From the NCBI GenBank assembly GCA_027080725.1, contig JALWRC010000091.1, forward strand, positions 1 to 41,495: 41,495 bases of DNA. Reading direction: 5' to 3'. This DNA is from Saprospiraceae bacterium. GTDB lineage: Bacteria; Bacteroidota; Bacteroidia; Chitinophagales; Saprospiraceae. Position 1 is the first letter of the stretch. Each line of letters starts with the position of its first letter. The translations under genes and the position numbers were made by a program. The notes under the pieces are model-generated. The model ran no database searches. It saw only the letters and a list, made by a program, of their open reading frames with translations, and was not told the origin of the DNA. Shown here piece by piece: positions 27,773 to 35,882 of the stretch.

Positions 27773-27811
27773 CAAAGGTAGTTAATATATTTCAATATCT
27801 CATAATATGAG
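27773..27811 (-). promoter_or_regulatory. Promoter and operator-like palindrome of the XRE-led operon
   Basis: A full -7 match (TACCTTTG, 27780-27773) lies 24 bp upstream of the XRE start codon. The expected -33 position, about 27800, falls inside CTCATAATATGAG (27799-27811), a perfect palindrome apart from its central base. There is no TTTG at that spot, so the promoter may be weak or need activation. Confidence 0.5.
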
Positions 27812-27863
27812 TATGTTTGAGTGTATTACAAACTACACTTTTCTGATTTGAACACCTGTAATA

Positions 27864-27950
27864 ATCCCGTAGGGATGCCATCTTTGTAGCCCTTTGTAAT
27901 ACACCCTGTCTATCCGTTATTCTTCAGGTAGCCAGACGGCATCTTAGACC
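27864..27950. repeat. Intergenic repeat with ATCCC-GTA-GGGAT hairpin
   Basis: A 5-bp-arm hairpin (27864-27876) is followed by TGCCATCTTTGTAGCCC. A diverged second copy, GGTAGCCAGACGGCATCTTAG, lies near 27930-27950. Similar CCCGTAGGGAT and ATCTTTGTAGCCC strings recur between genes in Bacteroidota genomes, from general recollection. It borders the defence island on its right side. Confidence 0.45.
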
Positions 27951-28002
27951 GCGAGATTGTGTAGTATTTGCCTCATTTGAAGTCGTGTATCTATTTCGCA
28001 TC

Positions 28003-28050
28003 GTCTCGATTTTCGAGACATTGTAAAATCATTATCTCGAAAGTTGAGAC
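28003..28050. promoter_or_regulatory. Two operator-like palindromes upstream of the HMGR cluster
   Basis: GTCTCGA-TTT-TCGAGAC (28003-28019) is a perfect 7-bp-arm inverted repeat. ATCTCGA-AAG-TTGAGAC (28034-28050) is a near copy with two changed bases in its arms. Their centres are 31 bp apart, close to three helical turns, so two dimers could bind on the same face. A possible -7 box (CATCTTTG, 28072-28079) follows. The regulator is unknown. Confidence 0.6.
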
Positions 28051-28101
28051 TTTTGAAATCCACCTGCGCTGCATCTTTGCATCAGACCAAAGCATAAGAC
28101 A

Positions 28102-29301
28102 ATGAAACACTCATCAAATTTAAATGCTATGTATAAGCAGGAAGATCATACAAATAGTACCTGTCCGGGAAAGGAAAACACATTCTTGCCCTCCGGTGCC
28201 GTGTCAAGTACTCACGTCCATGATATGCTCCGTTCGGGTGTAAGGCCCATGACCCCTCCCTTACTAAGAGGCAACATCGAACGCTATGTAGGGATGGTAC
28301 ATGTTCCTGTGGGATTGGCCGGTCCTGTGCTGATACATGGTCAACATGCGAGAGGAGACTTTTATGTGCCTTTGGCAACCACCGAGGGAGCATTGGTCGC
28401 ATCCTATAGCCGGGGGATGAAAGCGATCCGCCGCAGTGGTGGGTGTACTGCCCGTTGTTTGGGTGGACACGTACAACGGAGTCCGGTGTTTCGCCTGAAT
28501 ACCCTTGAAGAAGCGATACGGTTTGCCCGCAATGTTGAACGAGACATCGCGATTTTCCGCCAGCTCACTCACGAGCAAAGCCGTTTTGCCCGGTTGGAGC
28601 GTCTTCGCACCTGGGTAGAGGGCAATACCGTAACCTTGTTACTTCAATTCATAACCGAGGATGCTGCCGGGCAAAATATGGTGACTTTTTGCGCAGAACA
28701 CATCTGTCGCTATATTGTCCGGCGCATTTCTCCAAAGCCCATAAGATGGTATCTCGAATCCAATTTCTCAGGTGATAAAAAAGCCACGGCCTTTTCATTG
28801 GTCAATGGAAGAGGAAGAGAGGTACAGGTTGAAGCGGTTTTGCCGGAGTTTGTCGTCCGGGATATTTTAAAATCTACTCCGCACAGGATGGCGCGGTATT
28901 GGCAAACCTCGGTATTATCTTCCGTTAGGAGTGGAGCGATCGGTACCGTAGGGCATGTCGCCAATGCCCTGACGGCTCTTTTTATTGCTTGTGGTCAGGA
29001 CGCGGCTTGTGTGGCGGAATCCTCTATCGGTATTTTGCGTTTGGAAGCCACTCCTTCCGGGGAGTTGTATGCTGCTCTGAGTTTGCCTTCCCTGATGGTG
29101 GGGACAGTCGGGGGCGGTACCGCTTTGCCCACCCAAAGAGAATGCCTCAAGATCATCGATTGTGACGGTGCAGGACGGGCAGATAAGCTGGCCGAGATTG
29201 CCGCCGCCACAGCATTGGCCGGTGAACTCTCCATTGCCGCTGCCATGGCCGAAGGGCATTTCGCTCAAGCACATCAACGACTGGGGCGAAAGAGCAAATA
29301 G
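28102..29301 (+). CDS. Hydroxymethylglutaryl-CoA reductase (class I-like)
   Basis: This 399-residue enzyme should reduce HMG-CoA to mevalonate with NADPH. The key residues are present: E95 in TTEGALVAS, the lysine pair in GDKKATA (226-227), D300 in GQDAA and a C-terminal His in GHFAQAH (386 or 391). The family motifs HVPVGLAGP (67-75) and GTVGGGT (334-340) are clear. The cofactor-site motif reads EDAAGQNM where class I enzymes usually have GDAMGMNM. It has no membrane domain. It is first in an eight-gene cluster and is followed by a 104-bp gap containing a weak hairpin. Because no other mevalonate-pathway gene is in the window, its job could be general isoprenoid supply or a cluster-specific reduction of a related acyl-CoA. 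Confidence 0.86.
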   Translation: MKHSSNLNAMYKQEDHTNSTCPGKENTFLPSGAVSSTHVHDMLRSGVRPMTPPLLRGNIERYVGMVHVPVGLAGPVLIHGQHARGDFYVPLATTEGALVASYSRGMKAIRRSGGCTARCLGGHVQRSPVFRLNTLEEAIRFARNVERDIAIFRQLTHEQSRFARLERLRTWVEGNTVTLLLQFITEDAAGQNMVTFCAEHICRYIVRRISPKPIRWYLESNFSGDKKATAFSLVNGRGREVQVEAVLPEFVVRDILKSTPHRMARYWQTSVLSSVRSGAIGTVGHVANALTALFIACGQDAACVAESSIGILRLEATPSGELYAALSLPSLMVGTVGGGTALPTQRECLKIIDCDGAGRADKLAEIAAATALAGELSIAAAMAEGHFAQAHQRLGRKSK

Positions 29302-29338
29302 TGTATGCAAGCAAAAACTAAATAAGAGGGGCTCCCTA

Positions 29339-29365
29339 TATGGGTTTTATCAAAAACACCCCATA
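29339..29365 (+). repeat. Hairpin between the HMGR and UbiA-like genes
   Basis: TATGGG (29339-29344) pairs with CCCATA (29360-29365), and the following TTTT with AAAA inside, leaving a bulge. It could lower read-through or stabilise the mRNA ends between the two genes. No T-run follows, so it is not a convincing terminator. Confidence 0.35.
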
Positions 29366-29405
29366 CACACTTCTTAATACATCTTAATCCAAAAAACATC
29401 AAATT

Positions 29406-30344
29406 ATGAGTAGCACACTCCAAATCCGGCAACCCTTCATCCGTCGTCTCCTCCAATACCTCAAGGAGCGCTTTCCCCTTGTGCAGCATGGGATAATTAT
29501 CGCAATATTCAGTTTTTCGGCCATCGCCTACTCCCGGATCAGCAGTGGAAAGAGCGGTTTTATACCGGGAAGTACTTTTGTCATAGGGTTTCTAATGGCC
29601 TTCACTTTGTTCCTATTGTTGCGCCTTCTGGATGAGATTAAGGACTTCGAGGACGATAGCAAATACCGTCAGTATTTGCCCCTTCCCCGGGGATTGATCC
29701 GCCTGTATGAAATTCAGGGAATGATCGGGGCAGTACTGATAGTACAAGTGGGACTTATCTTGGTTTTCCAACCACGCATGTTGCTCTTTTACCTCCTCGT
29801 GATGGGGTATATGTTTCTTATGACAAAGGAGTTTTTTGCGCCCGCATGGCTGCGTCGCCATCCCATCATTTATGTCGTTTCACACATGATGATTATCCCA
29901 TTTGTAGACATGTATTCCAGTGGATTGGATTGGTTGTTGGGAGGGACGGGAATGCACTGGGGGCTCGCCTGGTTTTTTGCTGTGTCTTTCTTCAACGGAA
30001 TTGTCCTGGAGTTCGGCAGGAAGATGCGAACCCCGGAAACCGAAGAGCCCGGTGTGGTCTCCTACACGGGATTGTACGGGACCAAAGGGGGGCCGCTTAT
30101 ATGGATGGGACTGCTGTTTACGACCCTGCTGCTGGCAATGGGGGCGGCGCATTACGCCGGTTTTTCCCGGTATGTGTGGGTGTTTTTAACGGTCCTTTGT
30201 CTTGTCTTGATGCTCCCGGCGATGCTGTTTATCATTCGCCCGACCAAAGCGCGGAGCAAATGGATTGAGCACGCATCAGGCATCTGGACAGCGATGATGT
30301 ATCTGACACTGGGCGCCGCGCCCATGGTGGAACAGATTTGGTGA
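29406..30344 (+). CDS. UbiA-family membrane prenyltransferase
   Basis: This 312-residue protein has about eight hydrophobic helices. The first Asp-rich motif reads LLDEIKDFEDD (D76, D80, D83, D84), followed by LPLPRGL (92-98). The second is EFGRKMRTPETEE (202-214). Both fit a UbiA-type prenyltransferase that joins a prenyl diphosphate to an acceptor, with magnesium held by the aspartates. The second motif lacks the usual DxxxD and has Glu, Arg and Lys instead, a variant seen in some bacterial family members. The acceptor and prenyl donor are unknown. The phytol-kinase-like gene at 34096 could provide a prenyl phosphate. Confidence 0.78.
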   Translation: MSSTLQIRQPFIRRLLQYLKERFPLVQHGIIIAIFSFSAIAYSRISSGKSGFIPGSTFVIGFLMAFTLFLLLRLLDEIKDFEDDSKYRQYLPLPRGLIRLYEIQGMIGAVLIVQVGLILVFQPRMLLFYLLVMGYMFLMTKEFFAPAWLRRHPIIYVVSHMMIIPFVDMYSSGLDWLLGGTGMHWGLAWFFAVSFFNGIVLEFGRKMRTPETEEPGVVSYTGLYGTKGGPLIWMGLLFTTLLLAMGAAHYAGFSRYVWVFLTVLCLVLMLPAMLFIIRPTKARSKWIEHASGIWTAMMYLTLGAAPMVEQIW

Positions 30345-30400
30345 GGATGAATCCGCAGGAAGCAGGATTCGTGTAATACCCCTAAATAAATCACAAAAGA

Positions 30401-32971
30401 ATGCATATGTTACGCACGATAACAGAACAAAACCCGGCCACCTTTTCCCGCCGGGAAGTGGGAGGCAAGGCACATCGATTAAAGGTGTTGCAGGATTTGG
30501 ATATGCCGGTGCCGAGATGGATGGTGATACCGGTGTATGAAATGGTGGAAAGCATCCGGAACGGTAAACCCACGGCATCCGGCCAACCCCTCTTCCCGAA
30601 ATGGGAGGAAAGATTGTATGCCACTTTTGGCGAGGCGTATAAAAATATCCGCTATGCCGTTCGCTCTTCGGCTCCACAGGAGGATGGAGCCGCCTTGTCT
30701 TATGCCGGGCAATTCAAGACCTTTCTCAATGTCCCATATGAATTACTCGAAGAGCGTATTCTCGAGGTTCGGCGTTCTGCCTCCGGGCATGAGGTGAGCA
30801 AATACCGAGAACAACATGGCCTTGACGGGGATGGAGACATGGCAGTCATCGTTCAGGAGATGTTGACGCCGGAGTCTTCCGGGGTGGCCTTTGGGTGTGA
30901 CCCCCTGACAGGAGACCGGGAGGTAGTGATTGTCTCAGCGGTGTATGGCCTGGGAGAGGGGTTGGTGTCGGGACAGCTTGATGCCGATGAATACCGGATA
31001 AGGGGAGGGCAGATACAAGCTAAAATTGCAGAAAAAAATCAACAATTTCATACCTCCAAAGAAAATGGTGTTACAAAGGTACCTGTCCCTTCCTCCCTAA
31101 GAAAAAAGCCGGTATTGGAAGATGCGCAACTCTTAGAAATCGATTCCGTCATCCGGCATCTTAATGCGCATTTTGACATGCCACAGGATATCGAATTTGC
31201 CTATGCCAATGGACAACTTTACCTCTTGCAGACCCGGGATGTTACCACCGCAGATGGGGTGCGAAAAGGGCCCTATACGGTATGGGACAATAGCAATATC
31301 GTGGAGTCTTATCCGGGCGTGACGACGCCGCTGACCTTTTCCTTTATACTCAAAATGTATGAGCAAGTGTATCGTCAGTTGGGACAACTGATGGGTATAT
31401 CCAAGGCTCGTCTGGACAAGCATAAGGAAGTGTTTGAGCAGACGCTCGGGTTGGTGCGTGGACGCGTGTATTACAACCTTCTCAACTGGTATAAAATGCT
31501 CTCTATGGTGCCGGGTTATTCGCTCAATGCCCGCTTTATGGAACGCATGATGGGGGTCAAAGAGCGATTTGAATTGGAGGAGGACTTCCGGTTGTCGAAG
31601 GGAGCCGCCGCCGTGCAGACCCTGTTGAGTGTCGTCAAAATGTTAGGGCTCCAATGGAACCTCAGGAAGGAGACCCGGCGATTTAGAGCTTTTTTGGACG
31701 GGGTGTTAAAGGAGTATGGTGCATTGCCTTTCGAAACGATGGAAGCGCGTCAAATCCTCGAGTATTACCGGGATTTTGAGCGAAAAGTCCTGATGCAATG
31801 GAAGGCCCCGCTTATCAACGATTTCTTTACGATGATTTGGTTTGGCCTTCTTGAAAAGCAGGTACAAAACCTGCTTCCGCAACAGGCTCATTTGCACAAT
31901 GCCTTGTTGTGTGGAAGCCGCGATATCATCTCCACCGAGCCCATCCATCGCTTGCTCGAAATCGTGGATTCCATACGACGGGAACCCCGTTATTTGTCCT
32001 GTTTTAAGACCTGTGATGCCGAAGAAATCATGCGTCAAATCGAGCAGGGAAATTTTGCCGGTCTAAGACAGCAAATCTATGCTTATATCGATCAGTATGG
32101 GGACCGCTGTATCGGTGAACTGAAACTCGAAAGCATCTCTTACAGGATAAGACCGGCCTTGCTCATCGAACAGATTCAATCCTATCTCAAGCGGGATGCA
32201 ACTGTCTGGTCGTTGGATAGTACGCTGGATATCGAACTCAGAGCCGGTGCGGAAAAGCAAGTGTCCGAAGCGTTGAAAGGACGTCCCTTGAAAAGAAAAA
32301 TATTCCATTTGATCTTGAGACAGGCACGACGGCTCGTCTCCAATCGCGAAAACCTTCGATTCGAGCGAACCCGGGCATTCGGAATGGTGCGCAGGATGTT
32401 TCGAGCCCTCGGACAGAAGTGGGAAGAAGCCGGGTATTTAGATGATCGGAAAGATGTATTGTATCTGGAGCTGGAAGAGTTGCTTTCGGCCGAAGGAGGT
32501 GTCCCCCCGCAAAACATCAGGGGCATTATATCCCGGCGCAAGGAGGAATTCGAACACTATTGCACCTGCAAGCCTCCGGTAGAGCGATTTTACACCTATG
32601 GAGATGATTTTTCAGATGCTTATATCTATTCCGCTGAAAAGCTGGAAGGGGCCAAAGGGCATCTTCAAGGGACCGGATGTTGTCCCGGGGTGGTGCGCGC
32701 CAAGGTGCGAGTCGTCCGTCGTCCCGACGAAATCGACCGGTTGGACGGTGAAATATTGGTGACGACGAGTACAGATCCGGGATGGGTGATTTTATTCCCT
32801 TCGGCCCGTGGTATTTTGGTGGAACGTGGGAGTCTGCTCAGTCATGCTGCCATCGTTTCGAGAGAGATGGGCATCCCTTGTATCGTGGGAATAGAGGGGC
32901 TGATGCGCTCCCTCAAGACAGGGGATGAGGTGTTGATGGACGGATTAACGGGGAAGATCAGCCGGGTATAA
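30401..32971 (+). CDS. PEP-synthase/rifampin-phosphotransferase-like enzyme
   Basis: This 856-residue protein has an N-terminal ATP-grasp domain (about 1-285) with GGKAHRL, AVRSSAPQED, YAGQFKTFLNV, SGVAFGCDPLTG, GLGEGLVSG and QDIEFAYANGQLYLLQTR. A large middle region (about 290-750) follows, then a mobile phosphohistidine domain (about 770-856) with H815 in GSLLSHAAIVSREMGIPCIVG. The C-terminal PEP/pyruvate-binding barrel of true PEP synthase is absent. This ATP-grasp, middle, His-domain order is that of rifampin phosphotransferase, which moves the beta-phosphate of ATP onto a small-molecule hydroxyl. The middle region would bind the substrate, here unknown. The gene begins 56 bp after the UbiA gene. 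ATG codons at 30401 and 30407 are both possible. Confidence 0.8.
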   Translation: MHMLRTITEQNPATFSRREVGGKAHRLKVLQDLDMPVPRWMVIPVYEMVESIRNGKPTASGQPLFPKWEERLYATFGEAYKNIRYAVRSSAPQEDGAALSYAGQFKTFLNVPYELLEERILEVRRSASGHEVSKYREQHGLDGDGDMAVIVQEMLTPESSGVAFGCDPLTGDREVVIVSAVYGLGEGLVSGQLDADEYRIRGGQIQAKIAEKNQQFHTSKENGVTKVPVPSSLRKKPVLEDAQLLEIDSVIRHLNAHFDMPQDIEFAYANGQLYLLQTRDVTTADGVRKGPYTVWDNSNIVESYPGVTTPLTFSFILKMYEQVYRQLGQLMGISKARLDKHKEVFEQTLGLVRGRVYYNLLNWYKMLSMVPGYSLNARFMERMMGVKERFELEEDFRLSKGAAAVQTLLSVVKMLGLQWNLRKETRRFRAFLDGVLKEYGALPFETMEARQILEYYRDFERKVLMQWKAPLINDFFTMIWFGLLEKQVQNLLPQQAHLHNALLCGSRDIISTEPIHRLLEIVDSIRREPRYLSCFKTCDAEEIMRQIEQGNFAGLRQQIYAYIDQYGDRCIGELKLESISYRIRPALLIEQIQSYLKRDATVWSLDSTLDIELRAGAEKQVSEALKGRPLKRKIFHLILRQARRLVSNRENLRFERTRAFGMVRRMFRALGQKWEEAGYLDDRKDVLYLELEELLSAEGGVPPQNIRGIISRRKEEFEHYCTCKPPVERFYTYGDDFSDAYIYSAEKLEGAKGHLQGTGCCPGVVRAKVRVVRRPDEIDRLDGEILVTTSTDPGWVILFPSARGILVERGSLLSHAAIVSREMGIPCIVGIEGLMRSLKTGDEVLMDGLTGKISRV

Positions 32972-33016
32972 TCGCCCTACAGGAGAAATTTGATACTCAA
33001 AAACGAATATTCAAAG

Positions 33017-34093
33017 ATGCAAAACATAGATAATCATATACTGCGCTACGCCAATTGCTGGGAAGATGCCGACATCTTATTGGAAGGGATGTCGGTAGAA
33101 GCGGGGGATCGAGTGTTGTCCATCGGATCGGCGGGGGATAATTGCTTTTCGCTTCTGACGGCAGATGCCTCGAAGGTCGTAGCTGTCGATATGAACCGCA
33201 CCCAATTGCATCTGATCGCTCTCAAGAGAGCGGCTTTCAGGGCTTTGGAGTATGAGGAGTTTTTGGCTTTTCTCGGATTTGACCGGTCGGAACAACGCCG
33301 GCAATTGTACTTGAAGGTCAGGGAATATCTCGAGCCGGATGCCGGTGCCTTTTGGGATGCACACCCGGGCCGGATAGACGCAGGAATTATCAACGGAGGA
33401 AAGTTCGAACGCTACTTTAGCATGTTTAGAAAACGCATCCTCCCATTGGTACATAGCGAAGAGAAGATAAAGCAGCTCTTTTATCCGAGGGACAGCGCGG
33501 CGCAAGCCCGGTTTTACGACGAAAAGTGGAATACCTTCCGGTGGAGGACTTTATTTCGCCTCTTTTTTAGCCGGAGGGTGATGGGCCTGTTGGGTAGAGA
33601 TCCGGCTTTTCTAGAGCAAGTAGAAGAGGCAGTCGGCCCCGCTATACTTCGCCGGGCGGCGGCCCACCTCTCTACACAGTCATGTTCTGCCAATTACTAC
33701 CTGGGGTACATCCTGCGCGGAAGTTTCTTCAATGGTTTACCACATTATGCCCGCAAGGAGCATTTCGAAATCATAAAAGCGCGGTTGGACCGTCTCGACC
33801 TGCATCACGGGACGATAGAGACGGTCTTTGACCGTTATTCTTCATTCGATGCATTTAACCTCTCGGATATCTTTGAGTACATGCCTCAAAACCAATTCGA
33901 ATCTATCGCAAGAACACTGGTAAAACACGGTAACCCAGGTGCCCGGTACGCGTATTGGAATCTGCTCGTCCCCCGTATTTTGTCCGCTGTTGACAGGGAA
34001 TTAGAGTCGCAGCCGGAACACTCCCGGGCGTTGAGCAATAGGGACAAATGTTTTTTCTATCAGGGATTTTTTATAGACATCAAAAACCAATAA
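33017..34093 (+). CDS. BtaA-like (DUF3419) 3-amino-3-carboxypropyl transferase
   Basis: From the ATG at 33017 this is a 358-residue protein of the DUF3419/BtaA family. Near the N terminus it has RYANCWEDADILLEGM, then VLSIGSAGDNCFSLL and VVAVDMNRTQL, forming a SAM-binding fold. BtaA moves the 3-amino-3-carboxypropyl group of SAM onto diacylglycerol in betaine-lipid synthesis. The BtaB N-methyltransferase that completes that lipid is not in this window. A TTG at 32990, 4 nt after an AGGAG, would add 9 residues and cannot be excluded. The stop is 2 bp before the next gene, so coupling is likely. The real acceptor could be a product of the cluster. Confidence 0.8.
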   Translation: MQNIDNHILRYANCWEDADILLEGMSVEAGDRVLSIGSAGDNCFSLLTADASKVVAVDMNRTQLHLIALKRAAFRALEYEEFLAFLGFDRSEQRRQLYLKVREYLEPDAGAFWDAHPGRIDAGIINGGKFERYFSMFRKRILPLVHSEEKIKQLFYPRDSAAQARFYDEKWNTFRWRTLFRLFFSRRVMGLLGRDPAFLEQVEEAVGPAILRRAAAHLSTQSCSANYYLGYILRGSFFNGLPHYARKEHFEIIKARLDRLDLHHGTIETVFDRYSSFDAFNLSDIFEYMPQNQFESIARTLVKHGNPGARYAYWNLLVPRILSAVDRELESQPEHSRALSNRDKCFFYQGFFIDIKNQ

Positions 34094-34095
34094 TT

Positions 34096-34764
34096 ATGAA
34101 TACCATAATCGCCATCTACGCCGGAGTATTTCTACTCCTCTTTATGTCGGCAGAAGTTGCCTACCGTTTTCTTGGAGTCAAGGCAGAAGTAACACGCAAA
34201 TATGTCCACATTTCGACCGGCCTTCTCACGCTTGGTTTCCCGTTTTTTATCGGGAGTTTGGTCGGTGTCATCTTGCTTTGTGCGGGTTTCACCGTCGTTT
34301 TGTTGGTGGCTCGCAGGTTTGGGTTATTGCCGGCGATCGATGGGGTGAAGCGGAAGACTTACGGAAGTGTCCTTTATCCATTGGCCATTGTATTGAGTTT
34401 TGCTGCCTATCGCCATTTTGGTAGTCCTGTTTTTTATTTTGTGCCGGTTTTGATATTGGCGTTGAGCGATCCGCTTGCAGCATGGGCCGGTCATCGCATA
34501 CCCTTGGGCCGTTACAGGATTTTCAAACACAGGAAGAGTTGGGGAGGATCTTCAGCTTTTGCTGTCAGTGCTGCCTTGACCACATGGGTGGTACTTACTT
34601 TCGCCGGTGATTTTGGAGTCGGACAGAGAGCTTTGTACGCCGTGGTGTTGGGTTTGATTACTTCCGTTATTGAAGCGGCTTCTTCCAAGGGTTGGGACAA
34701 TCTGACGATACCTGTTGGGGCCATCGGCTCCTTAGCGCTTCTGCAGTCGATACCGGTATTTTGA
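34096..34764 (+). CDS. Phytol/dolichol kinase-like membrane protein
   Basis: From the ATG at 34096 this is a 222-residue protein with about seven hydrophobic segments. TRKYVHISTG (about 33-42) and the later LSDPLAAWAGHRI and HRKSWGGS stretches match the SEC59/DGK1/VTE5 family of CTP-dependent lipid-alcohol kinases and its phosphatidate cytidylyltransferase relatives. A role in phosphorylating a prenol or diacylglycerol is plausible, especially next to a UbiA-type enzyme. In plants, VTE5-type kinases feed a UbiA-type transferase. A longer start at 34048 would overlap the previous gene by 46 bp and adds a non-membrane leader, so the later ATG is preferred. Confidence 0.75.
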   Translation: MNTIIAIYAGVFLLLFMSAEVAYRFLGVKAEVTRKYVHISTGLLTLGFPFFIGSLVGVILLCAGFTVVLLVARRFGLLPAIDGVKRKTYGSVLYPLAIVLSFAAYRHFGSPVFYFVPVLILALSDPLAAWAGHRIPLGRYRIFKHRKSWGGSSAFAVSAALTTWVVLTFAGDFGVGQRALYAVVLGLITSVIEAASSKGWDNLTIPVGAIGSLALLQSIPVF

Positions 34765-34784
34765 AACCAGAAAAACATCCTATT

Positions 34785-35831
34785 ATGAATAAAGCAGCAC
34801 CTCCATTAAGTATAACATCAGCCCGTTACCGGATACGCCGGGTTTCCGCAGGAACACGTGAAGACCACGATTTCATACAAGTTCCTCATCTGGTCTACCC
34901 GGACCAACGGGAATACGGTCAAAAGGCTACCCGGCCTGCTCTTCATCTCAATCCCGAGCGCTATCTGATGATGCAGGGAAAGCATCCCATAGGTCGTTTT
35001 GCGCTATACCGAAACGAGGGGCTCCGCTACCGGGGACAAACGGCGGTTTTGCTCGGTTCGTATGAGTGCATTAACGATCCTGGTGCACATGAAGCGCTTC
35101 TCGGATTTGCTGTGAGGATTGCGCGGCAACGGTCGGCCGATTGGTTAATCGGTCCGGTGGAAGGCAGCATTTGGGAGCGATACCGATTTCGGACCACAGA
35201 TGCAAATCCGCTCTTTTTATTGGAGCCGGGGCAAGACCCCTCCTATCCCGGATACTGGGAAAAATACGGGTTTCATCCCATTATGGACTATTTGACCAAT
35301 GTGGACGAAACGCTGTCCTATGACGATGGGCAACTCGACAGAATGTGGCGGAGATATACGGACCGGGGCGCCGTAATTCGCCCGTTTGATAAGTCAAGAG
35401 CAGAAGAAGAATTGGTTCGCCTCGCCCGGTTGAGCAACATCGCTTTTGCGGGGAGTTTCCTTTTTACACCGATAACAGTGGAAGATTTTGTCTCGAAATA
35501 CAAACGGATTCTGCCCATGATGGATGCCCGGTTCGTGTGGTTAGTAGAAGGACAGGATAAGCGATTGGAGGCCTTTCTCTTTGCTATTCCGGACCTATAC
35601 GACCGGGAGGGGAGGACGCTGCTCATCAAATCCATGGCGGTGCGTCCGGATTCCTCCTGCCGAGGCATAGCGACCTGGCTCGCCCGTCATCTCAACCGTG
35701 TTGCGACCTCCGCGGGATATGCCAGGATTTTGCATGCGCTTATGCGACGGGACAATCTATCTGTCAATGCCTCTTTGCGCTATACGAAGCAATGTTATGC
35801 GGAATACAGCTTGTATGGTATGAAATTGTAA
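34785..35831 (+). CDS. GNAT-superfamily protein, probable acyltransferase
   Basis: From the ATG at 34785 this is a 348-residue protein. The N-terminal half (FIQVPHLVYPDQREYG, GRFALYRN, LLGSYECINDPGAHEALLGFA, IGPVEGSIW) follows the pattern of the YghO-like group of GNAT proteins. The C-terminal half (about 255-330) has IKSMAVRPDSSCRGIATWLARHL, a good match to the acetyl-CoA-binding GNAT motif A. The substrate is unknown. It starts 20 bp after the kinase-like gene. The start at 34692 overlaps that gene by 73 bp and is disfavoured. Confidence 0.7.
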   Translation: MNKAAPPLSITSARYRIRRVSAGTREDHDFIQVPHLVYPDQREYGQKATRPALHLNPERYLMMQGKHPIGRFALYRNEGLRYRGQTAVLLGSYECINDPGAHEALLGFAVRIARQRSADWLIGPVEGSIWERYRFRTTDANPLFLLEPGQDPSYPGYWEKYGFHPIMDYLTNVDETLSYDDGQLDRMWRRYTDRGAVIRPFDKSRAEEELVRLARLSNIAFAGSFLFTPITVEDFVSKYKRILPMMDARFVWLVEGQDKRLEAFLFAIPDLYDREGRTLLIKSMAVRPDSSCRGIATWLARHLNRVATSAGYARILHALMRRDNLSVNASLRYTKQCYAEYSLYGMKL

Positions 35832-35882
35832 AGATTTGTTATTTGAATCCCGAAACACTATAACACCAAAAATTACATCAAT

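Larger units (their letters stand above)
27750..28101. other. Divergent control region between the defence operon and the HMGR cluster
   Basis: No gene is apparent in these 352 bp. From left to right they hold the XRE promoter and palindrome, a short repeat with an ATCCC-GTA-GGGAT hairpin, and the two operator-like palindromes before the HMG-CoA reductase gene. Confidence 0.65.
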
